9,180 nucleotides of DNA, taken from positions 1-9,180 of the forward strand of contig CAMPCT010000068.1 of NCBI GenBank assembly GCA_946647055.1, read 5' to 3'. Under the pieces are notes generated by a model. That model ran no database searches and had not been told where the DNA came from. It saw nothing but the letters and a program-made list of their open reading frames with translations. The DNA comes from an uncultured Atopobium sp. Lineage in GTDB: Bacteria; Actinomycetota; Coriobacteriia; Coriobacteriales; Atopobiaceae. Below, one piece after another: positions 1-5,433 of this stretch. Within the stretch, counting starts at the first letter, position 1; each line of letters begins with the position of its first letter. The position numbers and the translations under genes were made by a program.

Positions 1-70
1 ACACGATCTGTCCGGGTCGCGGTCCGATCATCGGGTAGGCGGCTGCGGGCCGTTTAGGGCCATGCGGGCC

Positions 71-315
71 GGGTACGGCTCGGGAAAAGCGACCTGTACC
101 GGGTACGGCTCCGGAAAGGCGCGCCGTACCGGGGCATGGCGACCCCGAAGGCCCCCTCCGGCCGGGTACGGCTCCGGTTTTGCGACTTGTACCGGGTACG
201 GCTCCGAAAAAGCGCGCCGTACCGGGGAGAGGAGCCCCCACGGGACCCCCCGGCCGGGTACGGCTCGGGAAAAGCGACCTGTACCGGGTACGGCTCCGAA
301 AAAGCGCGCCGTACC
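71..315. repeat. Three tandem pairs of 30-bp palindromic elements (A-B, A-B, A-B)
   Basis: The block holds six 30-bp elements in three back-to-back A-B pairs: A 71-100, B 101-130; A 164-193, B 194-223; A 256-285, B 286-315. The pairs are separated by GC-rich spacers of 33 bp (131-163) and 32 bp (224-255). Both spacers begin GGGG and end CCGGCC, so the period is 92-93 bp. Every element begins GGGTACGGCTC or GGGTACGGCTCC and ends GTACC. B elements form a perfect 8-bp stem, GGTACGGC against GCCGTACC, around an A-rich loop. A elements end in C(C/T)TGTACC and pair less well. A1 and A3 are identical, while A2 has TTTT where the others have AAAA. The array ends 10 bases past the stop of the minus-strand hydrolase, so it may form that transcript's structured 3' end. 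Bases 1-70 show nothing I can name. The long open frames crossing the array are by-products of its base composition. Confidence 0.9.
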
Positions 316-325
316 CGGACAATTG

Positions 326-1303
326 CTACCCCAGGTACTGCTCGAAGAAGGCCTGGAGCTTGTCGAAGGGAATCACGTCGAGGTTGTCGTAGAGGTCGGT
401 GTGGACGGCTCCGGGAATGACCTCGAACACCTTGTTGTCGCCCTTGAGCTGGGCGAACGCATCCTTGCCAAAGTAGAAGGAGTGCGCCGCCTCGCCGTGC
501 AGGACCATGACGGCGCGGTCGATCTCGCCAATGTAGCGCAGGAAACGCGCGTTGGCCCACGAGATGTTGCTGGTCACGGCCCAACCGTCGTTGGAGTTGA
601 GCGAGCGCTCATGGTAGCCGCGCGGCGTCTTGTAGTACGCGTAGTAGTCCTTGACGAACCACGGCGCGTCCTCGGGAAGCGGGTCCACCACGCCGCCACC
701 GCGGGCGTAGGTGCCGCTCTGGTAGTCGACCGTGCGCTGGGCCGAGAAGGCCACGCGGGCCGCCTGGCGCGCCTCGGGGTTGTCGTCGGCATCGAAGTAG
801 CCGTTGCCGGCGATGCGGCTCATGTCGTACATGGTCGAGGCCACGGTGGCCTTGATGCGGGTGTCGGCCGCAGCTGCGTTGAGTGCGATGCCGCCCCAGC
901 CGCAGATGCCGATGATGCCCACGCGCTCGGCGTCAACGTCCTCGCGGCAGACGAGGTAGTCGACCGCGGCCTGGAAGTCCTCGGTGTTGATGTCGGGGGA
1001 GGCCATGTAGCGGGGCTCGCCACCCGACTCGCCGCAGTAGGAGGGGTCGAACGCGATGGTGAGGAACCCACGCTCGGCCATCTTCTGGGCGTACAGGCCC
1101 GAGCACTGCTCCTTGACCGCACCAAAGGGGCCGCACACCGCGATGGCCGGGTACGGGGCCTCGCCGGCGAGCGGCTTGTAGAGGTCGGCGGCGAGCGTGA
1201 TGCCAAAGCGGGTGTGGAAGGTGACCTTGGCGTGGTCGACCAGGTCGCTCTTGGGGAAGGTCTTGTCCCATTCCTGGGTGAGCTGGAGCGTTGCGTCCTG
1301 CAT
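326..1303 (-). CDS. Alpha/beta hydrolase, FrsA/YcjY-like (COG1073 type)
   Basis: A 325-residue cytosolic protein with no signal peptide and an alpha/beta-hydrolase layout. Early strands run through LAADLYKP (38-45) and YPAIAVCGPFG (51-61), followed by FDPSYCGESGG (85-95). The elbow is GIIGICGWGG (129-138), and the likely catalytic histidine is His301 in GAVHTDLYD. Glu271 in LHGEAAHS is a candidate acid. Family members usually read GICASGG at the elbow with Ser as nucleophile. In my alignment that position is Trp136, with Cys134 two residues before, so ordinary serine-hydrolase activity is doubtful. It could be a specialised subfamily. An AAAGGAC ribosome site lies about six bases before the ATG. 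The gene is divergent from the MerR regulator and probably controlled by it. Substrate unknown; carboxylic-ester or dienelactone-type hydrolysis is the family default. Confidence 0.88.
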   Translation of the reverse strand: MQDATLQLTQEWDKTFPKSDLVDHAKVTFHTRFGITLAADLYKPLAGEAPYPAIAVCGPFGAVKEQCSGLYAQKMAERGFLTIAFDPSYCGESGGEPRYMASPDINTEDFQAAVDYLVCREDVDAERVGIIGICGWGGIALNAAAADTRIKATVASTMYDMSRIAGNGYFDADDNPEARQAARVAFSAQRTVDYQSGTYARGGGVVDPLPEDAPWFVKDYYAYYKTPRGYHERSLNSNDGWAVTSNISWANARFLRYIGEIDRAVMVLHGEAAHSFYFGKDAFAQLKGDNKVFEVIPGAVHTDLYDNLDVIPFDKLQAFFEQYLG

Positions 1304-1406
1304 GGCACGTCCTTTCTTTGAGTAGATACAATTACTGATATCAACTCTAGCAAGTTGAAGTACACTTTAAGTCAAGCACCATCACAGGCGTACACGGGAG
1401 GCACAC
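1304..1406. promoter_or_regulatory. Divergent promoter region with MerR-type operator
   Basis: This AT-richer 103-bp gap separates the divergent hydrolase and merR genes. A dyad at 1355-1370 has arms TTGAAGT and ACTTTAA around AC, matching at 6 of 7 positions. On the minus strand a -35 TTGACT (complement of 1370-1375) and a -10 TAGAGT (complement of 1344-1349) are 20 bp apart, with the dyad between them. An over-long spacer carrying the operator is the hallmark of MerR-activated promoters, so the hydrolase is the likely activated target. I could not define a convincing plus-strand promoter for merR. Its ribosome site GGGAGG (1396-1401) is clear. Confidence 0.55.
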
Positions 1407-1865
1407 ATGCTCTACACGGTTGGCGAGATGGCACGCGAGACGGGCATCCCCGCCTCGACGCTGCGTTACTACGACAAGGAGGGGCTGCTGCCCTTCGTGG
1501 AGCGCTCGGCCGGGGGCCTGCGCATGTTCACCGATGCCGACCGCGAGGCCCTTACCGTGATCGAGTGCCTCAAGCGCTCGGGCCTCTCCATCCGCGAGAT
1601 TCGCGAGTTCATGGAGATGTGCGCGCGCGGGGACGAGTCGCTAGGGGAGCGCAAGGCCCTCTTCGAGGCCCGTCGTGACGCCGTGGCCGCCGAGATGGAT
1701 CGGCTTGCCCGCACGCTCGAGGTGCTCGAGTACAAGTGCTGGTACTACACGACTGCCGAGGCTGCCGGCACCGAGGCCGCGGTGCGCGATCTGCCTTCCG
1801 ACCAGGTGCCCGAGCGGGTGAGGACGGGCCATGAGCTGTTGGGATACGAGGAGACGTGCCGATGA
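1407..1865 (+). CDS. MerR-family transcriptional regulator
   Basis: A 152-residue protein of typical MerR length. The N-terminal winged helix-turn-helix reads YTVGEMARETGIPASTLRYY (3-22) and continues KEGLLPF and RMFTDADREAL, the standard MerR signature. It is followed by LKRSGLSIREIREFM and a dimerising helix at about 80-110. The tail EYKCWYYTTAEA is short, with no large ligand domain, as in the AdhR/NmlR-like group. Cys54 lies near the position of the sensory cysteine described for NmlR/AdhR aldehyde-responsive members, and there are further cysteines at 72, 111 and 151. An electrophile or thiol signal is therefore possible but unproven. GGGAGG sits five bases before the ATG. The stop overlaps the next start as ATGA, so regulator and HSL-type hydrolase are translated together. 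It probably binds the dyad at 1355-1370. Confidence 0.93.
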   Translation: MLYTVGEMARETGIPASTLRYYDKEGLLPFVERSAGGLRMFTDADREALTVIECLKRSGLSIREIREFMEMCARGDESLGERKALFEARRDAVAAEMDRLARTLEVLEYKCWYYTTAEAAGTEAAVRDLPSDQVPERVRTGHELLGYEETCR

Positions 1866-2704
1866 GCGGGTACGTCGCGACCAGGCGTCGCATCGACCTG
1901 GGCGACCACGTCCTGTCCCTGCTCGTGCTGACGCCGCGTGACGCGCATGGCCCCGTGCCCGGGGTCCTGTGGGCCCATGGCGGGGGCTACTGCACCGGCA
2001 TGGCGTCCATGGCGCATGTCTCGCGGCCAGCCGACCTCGCGCGAACAGGACGTGCGGTGGTGGTCTGCCCAGACTACCGACTGGCACCGGCCCACCCCTA
2101 CCCGGCGGGCCTCCTCGACTGCTATGCGGCGCTCCTCTGGCTCCAGGAACATGCGGAGGAGCTTGGGGTGGCCTCTGACCAGCTCTTCGTTGGCGGCGAG
2201 AGCGCTGGCGGCGGGCTGGCGGTCGCCCTGTGCCTGCTCGCGCGCGATTTGGGTGAGGTGGCAATCGCCTATCAGATGCCGCTCTATCCCATGCTCGACT
2301 GCCGCGACACGGCCACCTCACGCGACAACCACGGACACATCTGGAACACGAGGCGCAACCACAGCGCCTGGCGCCTCTACCTAGGTGGCCTTCGCGATGC
2401 CGCGCACGTGCCGCCCTACGCGTCCCCTGCGCGAGCGGAGGACCTCACGGGACTTCCAGCTGCCTACACCTTCGTGTGCGAGGGCGAGCCCTTCCTGGCC
2501 GAGACGCTCGACTACGTCCAACGCCTTCAAGATGCGGGGATCGACGCCATCTGTGACGTCTACCACGGGGACGTGCACGCATTCGACATGATGCTGCCCT
2601 GGCGCGACGAGAGCCAACTTGCCGTGCGTCGTTTTCTCGAGTGCTTTGACCGAGCGACGGTGTGCTGTCATGCCGAACAGCCCCGGCGCGCCCATCCGTC
2701 TTAA
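1862..2704 (+). CDS. HSL-family (Aes/LipN-like) alpha/beta hydrolase
   Basis: A 280-residue carboxylester hydrolase of the hormone-sensitive-lipase group (family IV esterases), cytosolic. The oxyanion-hole motif is HGGGY (39-43). The conserved DYRLAPAHPYP lies at 71-81. The nucleophile elbow is GESAG with Ser114, and the catalytic histidine is His239 in GDVHAF. The acid position, normally the Asp of a Gly-Glu-Leu-Asp-Pro segment, here reads EGEP, so Glu209 appears to replace Asp. I chose the ATG at 1862 over the in-frame GTG at 1856 because it overlaps the merR stop as ATGA and lies eight bases from GAGGAG (1848-1853). Likely substrates are short acyl esters, though family members also deacetylate small molecules. 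It is co-expressed with merR and probably part of the same response as the divergent hydrolase. Confidence 0.93.
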   Translation: MSGYVATRRRIDLGDHVLSLLVLTPRDAHGPVPGVLWAHGGGYCTGMASMAHVSRPADLARTGRAVVVCPDYRLAPAHPYPAGLLDCYAALLWLQEHAEELGVASDQLFVGGESAGGGLAVALCLLARDLGEVAIAYQMPLYPMLDCRDTATSRDNHGHIWNTRRNHSAWRLYLGGLRDAAHVPPYASPARAEDLTGLPAAYTFVCEGEPFLAETLDYVQRLQDAGIDAICDVYHGDVHAFDMMLPWRDESQLAVRRFLECFDRATVCCHAEQPRRAHPS

Positions 2705-2802
2705 TGGAGCCGCGCGTCGATTCTTACCTGCTCGTAATATAACGTGCTGCACAAATGCCGTACTCTTTGTGTAATTGTCGGCTTCTGTAGAAGGGAGCTT
2801 CA
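2705..2802 (+). promoter_or_regulatory. Probable promoter region of the ligase-carrier operon
   Basis: The 98-bp gap is locally AT-rich. The best -10 candidates are the overlapping TAATAT (2735-2740) and TATAAC (2738-2743), but no good -35 is visible. Just downstream, CACAAA (2750-2755) and TTTGTG (2766-2771) form a 6-bp inverted repeat with a 10-base gap, placed where a repressor could sit. AAGGGAG at 2791-2797 is the ribosome site for the ATG at 2803. No intrinsic terminator for the preceding hydrolase gene was found. Confidence 0.35.
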
Positions 2803-4158
2803 ATGGAGAAACGCTATATGGGCTTTGATGACCTGCTCGTGCGCGGTGCAGAGGAGTATGGCGACAAGGTCGCGCTCATCTATGGTGACGACAAGTCCAC
2901 GGCGTCGTGGAAGGAGCTTGACGCCCAGGTTCGCGCCCGCGCCGCCGAGCTCTCCGCCTCGGGCAAGACCTCGATTGCGATTCTCGCCAACGGCTCCTAT
3001 CCCTGCTTCGTCGAGATTCTCGCCGCCAACATCGCGGGCCTGCAGGTAGCCATACTCGACGAGTCCACGCCCGATGCGTTCATGCCCATCCTGCTTGCCG
3101 GGAGCGAGGCAGACGCCCTGTGGTGCTCGCGTCCCGAGCGCGCAGAGGCCCTCTCCGCCTACCTTGGCGCCGGCGTCACGGATGGCGCCCGCCGCATCCT
3201 CTTCCTCACGTCCGGCACCACGAGCCGCTCCAAGTTCGTCGCCCTCACCGACGAGAGCCTCATGGCCGCCCCCTGGACGGGCGCCCCGCTCTTCCCGCTC
3301 GAGCAGGATGACCGTCTGCTGAGCATCCTTCCCATGGCACACGTCTTCGGCTTCGTCTGCGGCATCCTGTGGCCGCTGCATTGCGGTGCCGAGGTCGCGC
3401 TTGGCCGCGGCCCGCGCCACTACATCGACGACTGCCGTCATTTCGATCCCACGGCCATCTCGGTCGTGCCCAACCTGCTTGCCTTCCTCATGGCCCACAA
3501 CCTCTTCAACGACCGGCTCAAGGCCGTGCTCATCGGCGCGGGCGACTGCGGCCCCGAGCTGCTTGCGGCGCTGCAGGCCAAGGTCCCGCGCGTGGCCTTT
3601 GGCTATGGCCTCACCGAGACCAGCTCCGGCGTTGCGCTTGGCTGCGGTGCCGACCCGCGCGCCATGGAGGTCTGCCCTGCGTTCAAGGTGACCATTGCCG
3701 ACGACGGCGAGGTCCTCATCGCGTCGGATACCAACATGATGCAGGGCTACTATCGCCGGCCCGAGGACACGGCCGTTGCGCTCGAGGGCGGCGTCCTGCA
3801 CACGGGTGACTTGGGCTACCTGGACGAGGACGGCTGCCTGCACATCACGGGCCGCAAGAAGGAGATGCTCGTGCTGGGCAGCGGTACCAAGGTCTACCTG
3901 CCCGAATACGAGGCGGAGATCCATGCTGCCCTGGGCACGCCCGAGGCCGCCGTCGCGCTCGTGGACGACAAGCTCACGTTGGTGCTGGGCAAGACCGAGC
4001 TCACGGCTGCCAAGGCAATGGAGCTCATTGCCGACATCCAGGCAAAGACGCCGCGCGCGCAGCAGATCGTGCGCGTCATCGAGCTGGGGCACGAGCTGCC
4101 CCGCACGGCTGTCGGCAAGCTCAAGCGCTGGGAGATGCAAGGGGAGGTCGAGCGCTGA
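2803..4158 (+). CDS. AMP-dependent acyl ligase (adenylate-forming enzyme), probably acyl-ACP ligase
   Basis: A 451-residue ANL-superfamily enzyme that would activate a carboxylic acid with ATP to an acyl-adenylate and pass it to a thiol. The core motifs are present in order: phosphate loop LFLTSGTTSRSK (133-144), LPMAHVFGF (176-184), YGLTET (268-273), TGD with Asp336, GRKKE with Arg351 in the hinge region, and PRTAVGKLKR with the expected catalytic Lys439. It is shorter than the usual 500-550 residues, mainly in the N-terminal half, but otherwise complete. The HVFGF region resembles fatty-acid and aryl-acid ligases more than amino-acid adenylation domains, so a lipid-like substrate is favoured. 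This is inference. The stop overlaps by one base (TGATG) the start of a carrier-protein gene, the obvious thiol acceptor. A free-CoA acceptor cannot be excluded. Confidence 0.92.
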   Translation: MEKRYMGFDDLLVRGAEEYGDKVALIYGDDKSTASWKELDAQVRARAAELSASGKTSIAILANGSYPCFVEILAANIAGLQVAILDESTPDAFMPILLAGSEADALWCSRPERAEALSAYLGAGVTDGARRILFLTSGTTSRSKFVALTDESLMAAPWTGAPLFPLEQDDRLLSILPMAHVFGFVCGILWPLHCGAEVALGRGPRHYIDDCRHFDPTAISVVPNLLAFLMAHNLFNDRLKAVLIGAGDCGPELLAALQAKVPRVAFGYGLTETSSGVALGCGADPRAMEVCPAFKVTIADDGEVLIASDTNMMQGYYRRPEDTAVALEGGVLHTGDLGYLDEDGCLHITGRKKEMLVLGSGTKVYLPEYEAEIHAALGTPEAAVALVDDKLTLVLGKTELTAAKAMELIADIQAKTPRAQQIVRVIELGHELPRTAVGKLKRWEMQGEVER

Positions 4159-4976
4159 TGGACGAGATGGAAGAGAAGGTCGAGCAGGTCGAGGAAACCG
4201 TCGAGGAGGTCACCGAGGAGGCGGCGGTTCCTGCCGAACCCGAGGAGATTCCCTCTGGCATCGAGCGCATGGAGGAGGCCATCGAGGCCGCAGTCGAGGC
4301 TGTTGAGTCTGGCTCCGTCGTCGTCGAGCCCGAGCAGACCGGCGTCAAGGCCGAGGTCATGCACCGACTGGAGGAGGTCGTCGAGAAGACCGCGCCAGTG
4401 CGCGAGGAGTTCATGGAGCGCACCGCCCCCGCACGCGAGGCCTTCATGGAGCGCACCGCCCCGGTGCGCGAGAAGCTTCAGGATGCCTACGAGAAGTCCG
4501 CGCCCGCGCGCGAGGAACTCACCGAGAAGCTGCAGGAGGCCTACGACAAGTCCGCCCCGGCCCGCGAGGAGCTCAAGGAGCGACTCGAGGACGCCTACGA
4601 GCGTACGGCGCCCATTCGCGAGGAGCTCAAGGAGCGCTTCGACGAGGCCGTCGAGAAGTCCGCGCCCGCCCGCGAGGCCCTCATGGAGAAGATCCAGGAG
4701 GCGCGCGAGAAGGCGGAGCCCCTGCGTGCCAAGGTGAGCGATGCCGTGCACGAGGCCATCGAGAACAACATCCCCGAGCTCTTTGGCAAGCGCTTCGACG
4801 ACAATGCAGTCCTCTCAGAGGAAGGCGACGTCGACTCCCTGGGCTTCATCATGGTGCTCACCGAGCTCGAGGATCGCCTGGGCGTCACCATCCCCGACGA
4901 GGAGTGGGACGGCCTGCGGACCTTCGGTGACCTTGTGAACGCCTTCGTGGCGAAGATCAAGGGCAAGCAGGGATAA
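4158..4976 (+). CDS. Carrier protein with long amphipathic helical-repeat N-terminus
   Basis: A 272-residue protein in three parts. Residues 1-60 are extremely acidic and probably disordered or helical. Residues 78-185 hold seven proline-punctuated repeats of the type (S/T)AP-x-RE: lengths 11, 11, 14, then four of 18. Residues about 194-272 are a carrier domain with DSL, where Ser227 is the predicted phosphopantetheine site, followed by LTELEDRLGVTIPDEEW. That stretch resembles acyl carrier proteins and, in its DS-x-G...E-x-E-x-R pattern, DltC. Ordinary carrier proteins have 75-90 residues, so the extension is exceptional. It likely receives the acyl group made by the ligase, with which it is translationally coupled; GGGGAGG at 4141-4147 serves the ATG. 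No signal peptide or membrane segment is present. Surface association through the repeats is inference; a plain scaffold or coiled coil is the alternative. Confidence 0.87.
   Translation: MDEMEEKVEQVEETVEEVTEEAAVPAEPEEIPSGIERMEEAIEAAVEAVESGSVVVEPEQTGVKAEVMHRLEEVVEKTAPVREEFMERTAPAREAFMERTAPVREKLQDAYEKSAPAREELTEKLQEAYDKSAPAREELKERLEDAYERTAPIREELKERFDEAVEKSAPAREALMEKIQEAREKAEPLRAKVSDAVHEAIENNIPELFGKRFDDNAVLSEEGDVDSLGFIMVLTELEDRLGVTIPDEEWDGLRTFGDLVNAFVAKIKGKQG
4389..4712 (+). repeat. In-frame degenerate tandem repeats (33- to 54-bp units) within the carrier gene
   Basis: Seven consecutive in-frame units encode residues 78-88, 89-99, 100-113, 114-131, 132-149, 150-167 and 168-185. A typical 18-residue unit is SAPAREELKERLEDAYER. 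At 100 degrees per residue, 18 residues make exactly five helical turns, so each unit repeats the same face: alanine, leucine and tyrosine on one side, glutamate and aspartate opposite, and arginine and lysine at the borders. At DNA level the units are similar but not identical, suggesting old duplication kept by selection at the protein level. Confidence 0.85.
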
Positions 4977-5223
4977 CGACGCGTTCGGAACGTCGTTCCA
5001 GCACAGTCGCAGTTACGCACACCCCGTATCGAAAACGGCAGTATCCAGTTTTCGATACGGGGTGTGCGTATCAATTGGCCGCAAATCGAGCCGAATGGCA
5101 TCGGTTTGCCAGGTGTAGCGCTCCACTTTTGCGTTGAAGCTAAAAAATGGGCTGCAACAGGGTATCGTGCCCTCTGCTTTGGGTATGATTAGTATGAAAA
5201 GTATAACTAGAGAGGAGCAGAGC
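4977..5223. other. Intergenic gap holding a palindrome and the promoter of the AbrB-like gene
   Basis: The gap lies between the carrier gene and the AbrB-like gene. It contains a short dyad (GGAACG, one base, CGTTCC; 4987-4999), the long palindrome at 5014-5070, then an AT-richer stretch. TATGAT (5184-5189) is a reasonable -10 for the downstream gene, without a convincing -35. TTGGGT/TATAAC (5179-5184 and 5202-5207, 17-bp spacing) scores better as a pair but would start transcription inside the ribosome site, so I favour the former. GAGGAG (5212-5217) is the ribosome site for the ATG at 5224. Confidence 0.4.
5014..5070. repeat. Perfect 23-bp inverted repeat with 11-base loop
   Basis: The left arm 5014-5036 and right arm 5048-5070 are exact reverse complements over 23 bases, around the loop GGCAGTATCCA. 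The outer end of each arm carries TACGCACACCCCG or its complement. The structure could end the ligase-carrier transcript, since it begins 37 bases after the carrier stop codon. However, no T-run follows on either strand, so it is not a standard intrinsic terminator. A dispersed palindromic element or a protein-binding site are alternatives. Confidence 0.9.
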
Positions 5224-5433
5224 ATGAAGATGCCGGAGGGCAAGGGCGCATGGACGGCGACCGTGGGCACCAAGGGCCAGATCGTCATACCCAAGGAGGC
5301 ACGCGACATGTTTGGCATCGAGCCTGGCGATGTGCTCGTCATCCTCGGCGACGTCGAGCGCGGCCTCGCCATCCCACCAAAGTCACAGCTAGGCGTATGG
5401 GTGAGTGAGGCGTTTGGCGGCGATGAGTCATGA
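5224..5433 (+). CDS. AbrB/MazE/SpoVT-family DNA-binding protein
   Basis: A 70-residue protein with one swapped-hairpin AbrB domain. WTATVGTKGQIVIPKEARDM is followed by FGIEPGDVLVILGD and GLAIPP, the classic SpoVT/AbrB core. An in-frame start exists at 5134 and would add 30 residues. I prefer the ATG at 5224 because GAGGAG lies six bases before it and the extra residues are not part of the domain. Such short proteins act as dimeric or tetrameric transcription regulators or as toxin-antitoxin antitoxins. No toxin is nearby, so a regulator is more likely. Its stop overlaps the glycosyltransferase start as ATGA. The natural reading is an autoregulated switch for that enzyme, with a binding site in the AT-rich region upstream. 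Targets are not provable from sequence. Confidence 0.88.
   Translation: MKMPEGKGAWTATVGTKGQIVIPKEARDMFGIEPGDVLVILGDVERGLAIPPKSQLGVWVSEAFGGDES

Noticed and set aside
1..38. Possible C-terminal tail of a gene entering from the left (stop TAG at 36-38)
   Set aside because: Only 11 codons are visible in that frame; nothing recognisable, and a short open stretch at a window edge is expected by chance.
71..315. CRISPR array
   Set aside because: Elements are palindromic, joined in pairs without spacers, and the between-pair spacers share ends; no cas gene is present.
54..584. Minus-strand open frame encoding a repeat-rich protein
   Set aside because: The protein repeats merely reflect the 30-bp DNA elements, and the frame overlaps the 3' part of the hydrolase gene without a ribosome site.
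62..1321. Plus-strand open frame of 419 codons
   Set aside because: It runs through the palindromic array and antisense to the clear alpha/beta hydrolase; its product is low-complexity Val/Gly/Arg with no domain, a normal by-product of high GC.
2800..4140. Minus-strand open frame of 446 codons
   Set aside because: Exactly antisense to the ligase, which carries all adenylation motifs; no motif or ribosome site supports the opposite strand.
3894..4751. Minus-strand frame with Leu-rich repeats opposite the carrier gene
   Set aside because: The periodicity is the complement of the helical repeats in the true gene; the frame also overlaps the end of the ligase gene.
5014..5070. Standard rho-independent terminator
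   Set aside because: The stem is excellent but no T-tract follows on either strand, so I list it as an inverted repeat.
5134..5223. Upstream in-frame ATG extending the AbrB-like protein by 30 residues
   Set aside because: The added residues fall outside the domain, no good ribosome site precedes 5134, and a strong one precedes 5224.
5224..5433. Antitoxin of a MazEF-like pair
   Set aside because: The downstream gene is a full glycosyltransferase, not a small toxin, and no toxin-sized frame with a ribosome site lies next to it.
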